A stretch of DNA of 64,000 bases. Origin: Empedobacter stercoris (GTDB lineage: Bacteria > Bacteroidota > Bacteroidia > Flavobacteriales > Weeksellaceae). Under the pieces are notes generated by a model that searched no databases, had not been told where the DNA came from, and saw nothing but the letters and a program-made list of their open reading frames with translations. Made by a program: the position numbers and the translations under genes. Within the stretch, counting starts at the first letter, position 1. Each line of letters begins with the position of its first letter. The stretch is from NCBI RefSeq assembly GCF_020281205.1, contig NZ_JACXZC010000001.1:62001-126000 (forward strand), written 5' to 3'. Below are positions 8,651 through 18,181 of the stretch, piece by piece.

Positions 8651-10036
8651 ATGAAACTAAAAGATTTATCTAATCAACTCGAAATATCTTTAGGAAGTTT
8701 ACAAAATTTTATCAATGATTTTAATATTGATTTGAGTTTTTGTATCGATGAAAATTTTAACGTAACACAAAACTTTCTTGATTTTTCGGAGAAGAACAAA
8801 GATTTTCTGAAAAAATATGCCGAAGATTATTCTAAGGAGAAAACAATAGAGGAAATAGCTAAAACAATTGGAGCTAAAGAAGAAGATGTTCTTCATTTTT
8901 TTGTTTCAAACGGGATTCCAGAAAATGTTGCTAAACAAATGAAAACTGGAGTTTCAAGTTATTTGATACATTCTTACATTGGAGGAAAATATCCGTTTAT
9001 AGAAAAAGCTTTTCCACAGTGCGAAGATTTTTCTGGAAAATCATTAGTCGGTTATACCGATTTATATTTTTATTTAACAGATATGTTAGATCCTTTTATC
9101 AGTAAAGATCAAGTGGAAAGATGGGGGATTTCGAAACCTGCAGGAATGGTTTTATATGGACCTCCAGGAAGTGGAAAAATATATTGGGCAAAGAAAATAG
9201 CGGATATGATTGGTTATGATTTTGTACATGTTTTTAACGATTATTTAATTGGAAATTTTGATTCTAAGAAAAATAAATTTTCTGATTTTCTTTCGAAAAA
9301 AATGAATCAACCCAATACACTTTTGTTTATTGATTCGTTTGATGAATTGTTGCATTCTTCGTCTGATAACAGTATTTCTCCAGAAATGATAGATTTATTT
9401 TATTCAGTTTTGAGACATATTCAGAAGAACGATAGACAAGAATTATTGATTGTAGGAGCGGTCGAATCATTGTCTACTTTGAATGATGAAATTGTAGCTC
9501 CAGGACGTTTTGATATGCATATTCCAATTTTTCCTCCAACTTTAGATGAACGAATTCAATTGATTTTACATCATTTGACGGCTAATTTAGCATCGGATTC
9601 GCCGTTGTTAACTATTTTGAAAAATCAAAATGCATTGAACAAAGATTTTTGGACTCCTTATGCTGCAGAAATGAGATTGTTTTCGAATACAATGTTGATC
9701 GATTTTACTCAATCCTTAAAAAAACGTTTGTATGCTTTGTTTAGAAAAGATGAAACGAAAAATATTATGATGACAGAAAAGGTTTTGTTTTCAGCTTTTC
9801 AGGAAGCAAAGTCAAAATTAACACCAGATTATTTGAGACATTGTGCAATTTTTGTAAATGAGGCTAAGCAAAATGTTGGACAAGATTTTCCGCATCGTTT
9901 GATTGAATTGAATGCAGATTTAGAGTTTTATTTAACGACAAAAGAAATACCAATCACAAAAATTGGTTTCAAACAAAGTGATGAATCAGTTGAATTAAAT
10001 ACAAATCAATCCTCAGTAGAAAATAATGAAGTATAA
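8651..10036 (+). CDS. AAA+ family protein with non-canonical ATPase motifs
   Basis: A 461-residue cytoplasmic protein. The first 60 or so residues (MKLKDLSNQLEISLGSLQNF) resemble a small helical module of the IF2-N/HTH kind. Residues about 130-330 form a classical AAA module. Walker A is GPPGSGKI (170-177), with isoleucine where Thr/Ser normally coordinates magnesium. The Walker B region LLFIDSFDEL has Asp228 but Ser229 in place of the catalytic glutamate. The sensor-1 position in GAVESL is not Asn. The second region of homology keeps APGRFD (283-288). It may therefore bind nucleotide but hydrolyse poorly, acting as a scaffold or regulatory AAA protein. It stands alone, flanked by terminators; the function is unknown. 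Confidence 0.78.
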   Translation: MKLKDLSNQLEISLGSLQNFINDFNIDLSFCIDENFNVTQNFLDFSEKNKDFLKKYAEDYSKEKTIEEIAKTIGAKEEDVLHFFVSNGIPENVAKQMKTGVSSYLIHSYIGGKYPFIEKAFPQCEDFSGKSLVGYTDLYFYLTDMLDPFISKDQVERWGISKPAGMVLYGPPGSGKIYWAKKIADMIGYDFVHVFNDYLIGNFDSKKNKFSDFLSKKMNQPNTLLFIDSFDELLHSSSDNSISPEMIDLFYSVLRHIQKNDRQELLIVGAVESLSTLNDEIVAPGRFDMHIPIFPPTLDERIQLILHHLTANLASDSPLLTILKNQNALNKDFWTPYAAEMRLFSNTMLIDFTQSLKKRLYALFRKDETKNIMMTEKVLFSAFQEAKSKLTPDYLRHCAIFVNEAKQNVGQDFPHRLIELNADLEFYLTTKEIPITKIGFKQSDESVELNTNQSSVENNEV

Positions 10037-10067
10037 AAAAAGCTCCCAAATTTGGGAGCTTATATTT
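10033..10067. terminator. Terminator between the AAA gene and the META lipoprotein
   Basis: Perfect palindrome AAGCTCCCAAA/TTTGGGAGCTT (10040-10061) flanked by A run on the left and T-rich DNA on the right. It lies between convergent genes and is probably bidirectional. Confidence 0.8.
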
Positions 10068-10075
10068 CTAAAAAA

Positions 10076-10507
10076 CTAAATCGTTTTAAATTTTAATAAT
10101 AAAATATTGCCTTTGTAAAGATGTAATTCCTTTCCAGAAATTTCATAACGGTTTACGTTTTTCAACATCGATAAAAATGCTTTTTCTTCTTTTAAATTTG
10201 GACAAGCCATTTTAGTTTCAGAAAAATTTACAAAGCTTGTTACGCCACTAACTTTTGTAAAAGAAGCATTGAAATTATTGCAACCCGCAAATCCACTTAC
10301 AGTAGAATTCGCTTCGTCAATTAGTATCATCACATCTTTTTCGTACAAACCTTTTACGATATTATTGTCATTCATCAAATACCAGTTTTGATTTGAAATC
10401 GAAACATCTCCTTTTGATTTTAATCTTGCAGTGTTAGTTGTAGAACATGAAGTTACTACAAAACTCATTAAAATAGTTGCTGAAATTAGGGTTACAATCT
10501 TTTTCAT
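10076..10507 (-). CDS. META-domain (HslJ-like) lipoprotein
   Basis: A 143-residue lipoprotein with lipobox VVTSC (Cys21). The mature part matches the META domain: NQNWYLMNDN at its start, then GFAGCNNFNASF and FSETKMACPNLKEEKAFLSML, the characteristic GCN and TrMACP-like blocks found in E. coli HslJ. META proteins sit in the envelope and are linked with stress or antibiotic tolerance; the molecular role is unknown. It starts 13 bp after pheT on the same strand and may be cotranscribed with dnaN-pheT, though these functions are unrelated. Confidence 0.85.
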   Translation of the reverse strand: MKKIVTLISATILMSFVVTSCSTTNTARLKSKGDVSISNQNWYLMNDNNIVKGLYEKDVMILIDEANSTVSGFAGCNNFNASFTKVSGVTSFVNFSETKMACPNLKEEKAFLSMLKNVNRYEISGKELHLYKGNILLLKFKTI

Positions 10508-10520
10508 TTTTCGGAATATT

Positions 10521-12950
10521 TTATCTCAACTCAGCGTTGAATTTTTCTTGATACAATTTGATTAATTTATTCATTAAACCATCAATTTCTTGATCGTTCA
10601 ATGTTTTATTTTCGTCTTGAATCATAAAACTTAACGCATATGATTTTTTACCAGCAGGTAATTTATCACCTTCATAAACATCGAATAAATTAACCGCTTT
10701 CAATAAGTTTGTTTTAATTTCTTTCGCTGCTTTAAAAAGATCGTCATACTTCACAGTAGAATCGATTAGCAACGCTAAATCTCTACGAGAACCAGGGAAT
10801 TTAGAAATTTCTTTGTATTTTAAATCGTGTTTATTTGCTAACGCAATCATTGTATTCCAATTTAATTGAGCAAAGAAAACATCTTGATTTACACCTAATT
10901 TTTTCGCTAATTTTTTGTTGATGATTCCAAGCTTTCCTAATGATTTTTTACCAGAAATAAATTCAATCCCATCCAAGAAATTATCATCTTTTGCAGGCAC
11001 TTCATCCGTTACTTGAATATCTAATCGAACAAAAATTTGTTTGATTAATCCTTTGATATCAGCAAATGAAGCTTTACGTAAATTTCCAGTCCAAGATTCG
11101 CTATTAAAGTTTCCTGAAAGAACGATTCCTAAACATTTATTTTCTTCATAAATACCATCAATTTTACGGTAAACATTTCCGAATTCGAATAATTTAACAT
11201 CCGAATTACGACGGTTAATGTTGAACGCTACATTTTCTAATAATCCATTCAATAATGTACGGCGCATAACTGCTAAATCAGCTGAAAGCGGATTTAACAT
11301 GGCAACACTTTCTCCTTCTGGATAAAAGAAAACTTCTTCGTATTCTTTCTTCGTTAATGAGTTATTCATCGCTTCATTAAATCCGAAAGAAATCAGTTGA
11401 CGTGCAATAAAATCTTCTATTTTATCTGGGCTAACTTTTTGATTTGGAACGTAAGAAAAAGAGAATTTAGAAGGGATTTCGATGTTGTCATACCCATAAA
11501 TTCTCAAAATATCTTCGATCAAATCCACATCACGTAAGACATCTACACGATAAGCAGGAACTTCTAAATTTAAAACGTCATCATTTTCTGATAAGATTTT
11601 GATTTCTAAGTTCTCTAAAATTGTTTTGATTTTAGCTTCAGGAATTTCAACGCCTAATAATTCGACAACTTTTCCTAAACGTAATTTTACGTTAAAGTTT
11701 TCTATTGGATTTGCGTAAATATCATCAATATTTGAAGCAATTTCTGCTCCTGTAATTTCAACTAACATCAACACTGCTTTTTTCAATGCATCAACTGTGA
11801 TATTAGGGTCAATTCCACGTTCAAAACGGAAAGAAGCATCTGTATTCAATCCATGTGCTTTTGCACCTTTACGAATTGTTACAGGCTCGAAATAAGCTGA
11901 TTCTAAGAAAATAGAAGTTGTTGTTTCAGAAACGCCTGAATCTTTTCCTCCAAAAACTCCCGCAATACACATTGGATTGTTTTCGTTGCAAATCATCAAT
12001 TCGTGTCCTTTTAATGTTCGCTCAACGCCATCTAAAGTAGTGAATTTTGTTCCTTCAGCTAATTTCTGAACAATGATTTTATTTCCTTCAATTTTATCAG
12101 CATCAAAAGCATGTAAAGGTTGACCTAAATCGTGTAAAATATAATTGGTAATGTCCACAACATTGTTAATTGGAGATAATCCAATGACTTTCAAACGATT
12201 TTTTAACCAATCAGGTGATTCGGTAACTTTTATATTTTTCAAGTAAACACCAGCATAACGCGGTGCTGCTGCTGTATCTTTTACTTCGATAGAAATTGGG
12301 TTTTGACCTAAATCCGTTGTAGGATAATTAGATACATTATACGTATTGAAGGTAGAGTCAATTTTACGTGTTTTAAGCGCTGCGTGTAAATCACGAGCAA
12401 CACCAAAATGAGACATTGCATCTGCACGATTTGGTGTTAAACCAATTTCTATTTCATGGTCAATTTCATCATTTTTTCCGAAAAGATCAAATGTAGAAGT
12501 ACCTGGTTTTAATTCTTCTGGTAAAACTAAAATTCCAGAATGATCAGTACCGATTCCTAATTCTACTTCAGAACAAATCATTCCAAAAGATTCTTCACCA
12601 CGAATTTTAGCTTTCTTAATTTTAAAATCTCCATCTGGAGAAGGTAAAACTGTTCCGACAGTTGCTACAGGTACATTTTGTCCTGCTGCAACATTAGGAG
12701 CACCACAAACAATTTGTGTTTCTTTTCCGTCTCCTAAATCTATTTTAGTAACTTTTAATTTATCTGCATTTGGATGAGGTACAGCTGATAAAACTTTACC
12801 AACTAATACAGTTTCCAAGTAATTTTTAGCTCCACCTACTTGTTCTACTCCTTCTACTTCTAAACCTGTACTTGTTAGTGTAGCAGATACTTCATCAAGT
12901 GTTATATTAGTATCAATGTAGGTTTTTAGCCAATTGTATGAAATTTTCAT
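10521..12950 (-). CDS. pheT: Phenylalanine--tRNA ligase beta subunit
   Basis: An 809-residue beta subunit of the heterotetrameric PheRS that charges tRNA-Phe. Domain order is typical: an N-terminal tRNA-binding OB domain (about 40-150, GKVLSAVPHPNADKLKV and QIVCGAPNV), the B3/B4 editing region (about 210-400, including LHAFDADKIEGNKI and GINTDASFRFERGID-like residues), the B5 domain, the degenerate catalytic-like core, and a C-terminal anticodon-binding FDX-ACB domain (SKFPGSRRDLALLI to the end). pheS is not in the window. It lies 36 bp downstream of dnaN on the same strand. Confidence 0.97.
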   Translation of the reverse strand: MKISYNWLKTYIDTNITLDEVSATLTSTGLEVEGVEQVGGAKNYLETVLVGKVLSAVPHPNADKLKVTKIDLGDGKETQIVCGAPNVAAGQNVPVATVGTVLPSPDGDFKIKKAKIRGEESFGMICSEVELGIGTDHSGILVLPEELKPGTSTFDLFGKNDEIDHEIEIGLTPNRADAMSHFGVARDLHAALKTRKIDSTFNTYNVSNYPTTDLGQNPISIEVKDTAAAPRYAGVYLKNIKVTESPDWLKNRLKVIGLSPINNVVDITNYILHDLGQPLHAFDADKIEGNKIIVQKLAEGTKFTTLDGVERTLKGHELMICNENNPMCIAGVFGGKDSGVSETTTSIFLESAYFEPVTIRKGAKAHGLNTDASFRFERGIDPNITVDALKKAVLMLVEITGAEIASNIDDIYANPIENFNVKLRLGKVVELLGVEIPEAKIKTILENLEIKILSENDDVLNLEVPAYRVDVLRDVDLIEDILRIYGYDNIEIPSKFSFSYVPNQKVSPDKIEDFIARQLISFGFNEAMNNSLTKKEYEEVFFYPEGESVAMLNPLSADLAVMRRTLLNGLLENVAFNINRRNSDVKLFEFGNVYRKIDGIYEENKCLGIVLSGNFNSESWTGNLRKASFADIKGLIKQIFVRLDIQVTDEVPAKDDNFLDGIEFISGKKSLGKLGIINKKLAKKLGVNQDVFFAQLNWNTMIALANKHDLKYKEISKFPGSRRDLALLIDSTVKYDDLFKAAKEIKTNLLKAVNLFDVYEGDKLPAGKKSYALSFMIQDENKTLNDQEIDGLMNKLIKLYQEKFNAELR

Positions 12951-12986
12951 TGTATTGTAAAAATGAATTTTATGTATTCTTGTTCA

Positions 12987-14105
12987 TTATGCGTTAAGCA
13001 TAACTGGCATAACTAACATTAAGATTTCTTCGCCATCCTCAAGTCCATCAACCGGTTTGATGATTCCTGCGCGATTTGGTTCAGACATTTCTAATGTTAT
13101 TTCTTCTGATTGTAAATTATTTAGCATTTCAATTAAGAAACGAGAATTGAAACCGATTTGTAAGTCAGTTCCGTTATAATCACAAGGAAGTCTTTCTTCT
13201 GCTTTGTTTGCAAAATCGATATCTTCCGCAGAAATTGTTAATGAATTTCCGACTAATTTTAATCGAACCTGATTGGTAGTTTTGTTCGAGAAAATAGCCA
13301 CTCGTTTTAATGATGTTAAGAATAAATTTCTGTTAATCGTTAATACGTTTGGATTTTCTTTTGGAATTACGGCTTCATAATTTGGATATTTACCATCAAT
13401 TAAACGACAAGTAAGCACGATATTCTGAAAAGAGAAACGTGTATTTGTATTGTTATATTCGATGATCACATCGTCATTATTTCCTCCTAAAATATTTTTC
13501 AATAAGTTAAGTGGTTTTTTTGGCATTATATAATCTGCAGCTTGTAAATTGTCTAAACCATTGCGTGTATATTTCACCAAACGATGGGCATCTGTTGCAA
13601 CAAAACGGAAAATATCTGCACTTGCTTGGAAGAAAACTCCCGTCATAATAGGACGTAATTCGTCGTTTCCAGTCGCAAAAATTGTTTTGATAATTGCTTC
13701 TGATAAAATGCTTGCACTAAGTGTTGTAGAACTTGCATCTTCTATATCTGGTGTTTGTGGATATTCGTTTGCGTCTTCAAATGCTAACTGATAATTTCCT
13801 TGTTCTGAAACAATTTCCAACGTATTTCCTTCTTTCTGGATAAAAGTAAGTGGTTGAGCTGGAAAAGTTTTCAACGTATCTGTTAAGATTTTTGATGGAA
13901 TAGCAATTTTTCCGTTGTCATTAGATTCAACTTCTAACGTCGTAGAAATAGTCGTTTCCAAATCAGAACCTGTGATCGTTAATTGGCTACCGTCCAATTC
14001 GAATAAAAAATTATCAAGGATTGGTAAAGTATTATTAGAGTTTATTACTCCTCCGATTAAGTTAACATTTTTTAATAACGTGTTGCTCGATACAATAAAT
14101 TTCAT
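12987..14105 (-). CDS. dnaN: DNA polymerase III sliding clamp (beta subunit)
   Basis: A 372-residue sliding clamp that tethers replicative polymerase to DNA as a ring dimer. Three repeated clamp domains are recognisable from MKFIVSSNTLLKNVNLIGGV through NNTLPILDNFLFEL, the central ATDAHRLVKY motif, and the C-terminal LVMPVM, the family's signature end. Length is normal. dnaA, recF and gyrB are not adjacent, so this is not the oriC-type cluster; instead it heads a minus-strand group with pheT and a META lipoprotein. Confidence 0.97.
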   Translation of the reverse strand: MKFIVSSNTLLKNVNLIGGVINSNNTLPILDNFLFELDGSQLTITGSDLETTISTTLEVESNDNGKIAIPSKILTDTLKTFPAQPLTFIQKEGNTLEIVSEQGNYQLAFEDANEYPQTPDIEDASSTTLSASILSEAIIKTIFATGNDELRPIMTGVFFQASADIFRFVATDAHRLVKYTRNGLDNLQAADYIMPKKPLNLLKNILGGNNDDVIIEYNNTNTRFSFQNIVLTCRLIDGKYPNYEAVIPKENPNVLTINRNLFLTSLKRVAIFSNKTTNQVRLKLVGNSLTISAEDIDFANKAEERLPCDYNGTDLQIGFNSRFLIEMLNNLQSEEITLEMSEPNRAGIIKPVDGLEDGEEILMLVMPVMLNA

Positions 14106-14260
14106 ATGAAGAATCTTTCCTTAAAATATCTAACAAATGTAATAAATAATCAAGTAAAAAACTCATACCTATACATTAAATATTATATCGAAGGGTTTGT
14201 TGTTGATAATCAATTAGAAAGCTGATTTTTAAAAGAATATTTTTATTTGTATCAATTTTC

Positions 14261-14292
14261 TTTGATTAAAAAACTTTTCGACCTTAAATTTG
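14261..14292 (+). promoter_or_regulatory. Bacteroidota-type promoter upstream of the GNAT/carbonic anhydrase genes
   Basis: TTTG at 14261-14264, 20-nt spacer, then TAAATTTG at 14285-14292, matching the TTTG/TAnnTTTG consensus of the primary sigma factor in Bacteroidota. It lies 82 bp before the GNAT start, leaving an AT-rich leader. Motif match only. Confidence 0.5.
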
Positions 14293-14374
14293 TCTGGTAT
14301 TTATAGATATTTAACAATTATTAGGGGCTTTATCTCATCTAAAAAGAGTAATTTAATCTCAAATATAAACTGCA

Positions 14375-14653
14375 ATGAAGATCGAATTAAATTTAGAAGG
14401 AAAGAATGGCGTTTTTGTTATGACTGACGATAACAACAAAGAGGTAGGCGAGCTTACTTTTATGTTGAAAGAGGAACAAATGATTGTCAATCATACTGGT
14501 GTTAATCCTGGATTGAGAGGGAAAGGTTTAGCCGAAAAATTAGTGTTAGAAGCTGTAAAATACGCAAGAAAAAATCAGTTGAAAATCATACCGTTTTGTA
14601 GTTATGTAAGTGTTTACATTGGTAAGCATCCCGAGTTACAAGATGTAATTTAA
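14375..14653 (+). CDS. Small GNAT-fold N-acetyltransferase (YjdJ/NATD1-like)
   Basis: A 92-residue minimal GCN5-like acetyltransferase. The acetyl-CoA pyrophosphate loop is visible as NPGLRGKGLAEKLVLEAV (about 43-60), preceded by MIVNHTGV (strand 4) and followed by KIIPFCSYVSVYIGKHPE, the usual ending of this small COG2388 group. The acceptor is unknown in the family. The stop lies 6 bp before the carbonic anhydrase start, so the two are probably cotranscribed. Confidence 0.88.
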   Translation: MKIELNLEGKNGVFVMTDDNNKEVGELTFMLKEEQMIVNHTGVNPGLRGKGLAEKLVLEAVKYARKNQLKIIPFCSYVSVYIGKHPELQDVI

Positions 14654-14659
14654 AAAATT

Positions 14660-15286
14660 ATGAATTTAAAAAAAGTTTTCGAACACAATCAAGAATGGGT
14701 TAATAAACGTTTAGGTCAAGATGAACACTATTTTGATAAACTTTCGGCAGGACAAAATCCTGAAATTCTTTATATTGGTTGTTCGGATAGTCGTGTTACA
14801 GCGGAAGAATTATTAGGTGCTGAACCTGGAGAAGTCTTTGTTCACCGTAATATTGCAAACATGGTCATTAGTTTGGACATGAACACAACGTCGGTTTTGG
14901 CTTATGCGGTAGAGCATTTAAAAGTGAAACATATTGTGGTTTGTGGGCATTACAATTGTGGAGGGATTAAATCTGCCATGATTCCAAAAGATTTAGGAAT
15001 TATGAATCCTTGGTTAAGAAATATACGAGATGTGTACCGTCTACATTCAGAAGAATTGAATGCAATTGAAAATGAAGGAATGCGTTACAACCGTTTAGTA
15101 GAGCTAAATGTACAAGAACAATGTGTCAATGTGGTTAAAAATCCTTTCGTGCAACGCGCCATGGAAAATGGATTAATTGTACACGGTTGGGTGTTCGATT
15201 TGTTTACAGGGAAATTAATTGATCTGAATCTTAATTTCGATTTAATTCTTGAGAACATCAAAGAAATTTACGATATCAACGAATAG
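14660..15286 (+). CDS. can: Beta-class carbonic anhydrase
   Basis: A 208-residue cytoplasmic beta-carbonic anhydrase interconverting CO2 and bicarbonate. Zinc ligands are visible as Cys41 in GCSDSR (with Asp43-Arg45 forming the gating dyad), His97 and Cys100 in CGHYNCGG. HRNIANMV (62-69) is the conserved substrate-pocket block. Length and motif order fit bacterial Can. It follows a small acetyltransferase in the same transcription unit. Bicarbonate supplied here would feed carboxylases such as the AccD-containing enzyme encoded later in the window; that link is general metabolism rather than evidence of coregulation. Confidence 0.95.
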   Translation: MNLKKVFEHNQEWVNKRLGQDEHYFDKLSAGQNPEILYIGCSDSRVTAEELLGAEPGEVFVHRNIANMVISLDMNTTSVLAYAVEHLKVKHIVVCGHYNCGGIKSAMIPKDLGIMNPWLRNIRDVYRLHSEELNAIENEGMRYNRLVELNVQEQCVNVVKNPFVQRAMENGLIVHGWVFDLFTGKLIDLNLNFDLILENIKEIYDINE

Positions 15287-15351
15287 CTTTTAACATTTTA
15301 TTAAGTTTGGTATAATAATTGTCTTTTTACGTTGTTAACCAAACTATATCA

Positions 15352-18177
15352 ATGAGTAAGAACCGTTGGATAAAAAAAATAAGTATCGCGCTAATATCTA
15401 TTATTGCGATACTTTTTATACTAAGTTTTTACATTACTTATTTTCTCAATAATCGTCTCCCAAAAATTATTGCCGAAAAAAATGATACAGCTTACAATCT
15501 GACCTACGAAGATTTAAGTTTCTCTATCTTTAATTCGTCTCTTTCACTTAAAAATGTCGAAGTATCTCCTAAAGATTCTTTGATGATAAAGGATTCTATC
15601 GAAGCAACCGGAAAAGTTAAAGAGATTAAAGTAGTTGGTATCAATTTTTTCAAGTTAATCACCCAAAAAGAAGTTGCTGCACTTTCGCTCAATATCCACC
15701 ATCCTTCAGTCAATTATTACTTAAAAGAAAAAAAAGATTCCGTCAAAAAAGATACGATTCATTCAAAAGTTGGACAAAGCATTGATGTGTCTAATGTAAA
15801 CATTAAAAACGGCGAATTTAACTTGTATTCACAATCAGGGAAAAGACATCTCGCAAATGTTTCTAATTTTGATATTGATTTTGATGGCGTTCGTTTCAAC
15901 GAAAGAACAATCAATAAAAAAATACCATTTAAATACGCTGCATTTGATATCAAATTAGATTCGATGTTTTTTGTATTGAAAGAGAAACAATTAATTCGAG
16001 CAAGAAAAGTTCAGTTTAATCAAACCGATTTTGAATTGGATGATTTTTCGATGAAACCACTTAAAATGAATGGGAAATTATATGTTCCAAATGATTCAGA
16101 AAATGATTTATTGGACATAGCATCTCCTTTGCTTTCACTTTCTAATATGGATTGGGGATTTACTTCGGAAGATAAGTTGTATTTTAAAACGGATTTAATT
16201 AAATTCAAACAACCACGAATTACCATTATTCAAGCAAAATCTGAAAATAAGATAGCCGATAAATCAGTCAAAAAAGTTACCCTAAAAACAGATGATGCTG
16301 AATTGATCAACATCAAAAAACTGCAAATAGAAAATGGAAAAATTCGTTCACTTTTTTCGAACGCAACAACTGTAAAATATGCGGTGAATAATGTTGTGTT
16401 GAATATTGAAGGAATAAAAATGAACGAATTAACGCGCACCAATGAAATACCTATTGATTATAAAACGTTTCGTATAAAGTTAGATTCGATGTATTATCGC
16501 TTAAATGAAATGCATACGTTAACGGCTTCTAATTTTGATTTTACAGAAAAGAAATTGATTCTGAAAAACTTTAAAATGAAACCAATGATCTCTAAAAATA
16601 AATTCAATAAAAATCACACAAAATCAAATACGTTATTGGATGTTGAAGCACCTATTTTAACCTTAAATAAGATCAGTTGGGGAATGAAAAATAGTGAATT
16701 TTATTTTCATACGAATTCAATCAAATTGGATGAGGTAAATGTGAAAATTATCGATCAAAAAAATCAAAAAAATATAGCGAAGAAAGCTGAAAATGCAACT
16801 CAAAAATTTTTAATCAATTTCAATCTTGGTGTAGATACAATTCAAATTAAACAATCTCGATTTATCGCTTCGCAAAAGTTTGATTTCAATCATGTTAATT
16901 TGACTGTTTTAGGTCTGAATAATGAGTTTGGGAGAGAACTTCGAATTAATCATATTCTTTTCAAAAATCCAAAATTCACGATTTATGGTCAACCTAGACG
17001 TGTTGCTCAGCGCGAAGGAGAAACTTCTAAGGCATTTAATGATATTATAAAAGTAGATAAGGTTTCGTTGGTAAATGGTCATTTGGAGGTGATTCCTTAT
17101 CAACAAAAAATACCAAACTTATCCTTGAAGCAAATTCAATTGGTATTCGATCAGATCAATGTAGATCCAAAAACGATTCAAGAAGCCATACCTTTTTCCT
17201 ATCATTCAGTTTTATTAAAATCTTCAGGAATAGAGTATGATTTAGGAAAAACCTATCAATTAAATACGGGAGCATTACAATTTTACAACGGGAATTTAAC
17301 GTTAAATCAAATGAATTTAACACCGAAAGTTTCTCGAAAGGCGTATACAGCATCTTTGCAAAAACAAGCAGATTTGTACACCGTTTCTGTCAATCAAATC
17401 AATGGAAATGGTATAAAATGGGGAATTTCGCCCTCAAAAGATTTCTTTTTGAAAGCGAATCAATTGAAATTAAATCAACTTTATGCAAATATTTACAGAA
17501 GTTTAGTTCCGCCTGATGATACAAAACGTAAAACAATGTTTTCAGAAAAATTACGGGAGATGAAGTTTGATTTAGGTGTAAAGGAATTGCAATTGGTGAA
17601 TTCGAAATTGGAGTATGAAGAAGAAACTGAAAAAAGTATTGGAACTGGAAAATTAACTTTTTCGTCGATAAATACAACCGTTAAAAATGTCAATTCTGGT
17701 TATCGTAAAAAATCATTACCAGATGTCAATGTTGATTGGCGTTCCGAATTTATGAAGGGAGATTTGCGTGCGAATTGGACATTTAATCCTATGAATCGTA
17801 CTGAAAAATTTAATATTAAAGGCGGAATAACAAAACTACCTGCAAAAAATCTCGATCCTTTTGTAAAACCATATCTTAAAGTTTCTGTTGATGGATTTTT
17901 TAATCAAATAAAATTCGATTTTGATGGAAATGATAAAGTTGCAAGTGGTAATTTTGGAATTGATTATCAAGATTTGAATGTAAATGTTTTGCGAGATGAT
18001 GGATCGAAACGCAAGCTTTTATCAGCAGTTGGAAATACAGCAATTAAAAATAATTCGCGAGGAGAAATACGAGAAAAAAAAGTAGAAAATGTTGAACGAA
18101 AACAGGATAAATCATTTTTTAATTTCTTTTTAGCTTGTATCTTAGACGGTTTTAAAAAAGCACTTTTAATTATTTAA
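15352..18177 (+). CDS. Large AsmA-like (DUF748-type) envelope protein
   Basis: A 941-residue protein anchored by one N-terminal transmembrane helix (about 10-32, ISIALISIIAILFILSFYI), followed by LPKIIAEKNDTAYNLTYEDL and a very long series of beta-rich repeats in which the pattern FDIxLDSMxF/Y recurs (for example KLDSMFFVL, KLDSMYYRL). This layout resembles AsmA/DUF748 proteins, which build periplasmic beta-taco bridges carrying phospholipid between membranes. I chose the ATG at 15352; an in-frame TTG 33 bp upstream is unlikely. It ends in a hydrophobic stretch (FFNFFLACILDGF). It is followed 4 bp later by a short-chain dehydrogenase. Family placement is moderate; lipid transport is inference. 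Confidence 0.7.
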   Translation: MSKNRWIKKISIALISIIAILFILSFYITYFLNNRLPKIIAEKNDTAYNLTYEDLSFSIFNSSLSLKNVEVSPKDSLMIKDSIEATGKVKEIKVVGINFFKLITQKEVAALSLNIHHPSVNYYLKEKKDSVKKDTIHSKVGQSIDVSNVNIKNGEFNLYSQSGKRHLANVSNFDIDFDGVRFNERTINKKIPFKYAAFDIKLDSMFFVLKEKQLIRARKVQFNQTDFELDDFSMKPLKMNGKLYVPNDSENDLLDIASPLLSLSNMDWGFTSEDKLYFKTDLIKFKQPRITIIQAKSENKIADKSVKKVTLKTDDAELINIKKLQIENGKIRSLFSNATTVKYAVNNVVLNIEGIKMNELTRTNEIPIDYKTFRIKLDSMYYRLNEMHTLTASNFDFTEKKLILKNFKMKPMISKNKFNKNHTKSNTLLDVEAPILTLNKISWGMKNSEFYFHTNSIKLDEVNVKIIDQKNQKNIAKKAENATQKFLINFNLGVDTIQIKQSRFIASQKFDFNHVNLTVLGLNNEFGRELRINHILFKNPKFTIYGQPRRVAQREGETSKAFNDIIKVDKVSLVNGHLEVIPYQQKIPNLSLKQIQLVFDQINVDPKTIQEAIPFSYHSVLLKSSGIEYDLGKTYQLNTGALQFYNGNLTLNQMNLTPKVSRKAYTASLQKQADLYTVSVNQINGNGIKWGISPSKDFFLKANQLKLNQLYANIYRSLVPPDDTKRKTMFSEKLREMKFDLGVKELQLVNSKLEYEEETEKSIGTGKLTFSSINTTVKNVNSGYRKKSLPDVNVDWRSEFMKGDLRANWTFNPMNRTEKFNIKGGITKLPAKNLDPFVKPYLKVSVDGFFNQIKFDFDGNDKVASGNFGIDYQDLNVNVLRDDGSKRKLLSAVGNTAIKNNSRGEIREKKVENVERKQDKSFFNFFLACILDGFKKALLII

Positions 18178-18181
18178 GAAA

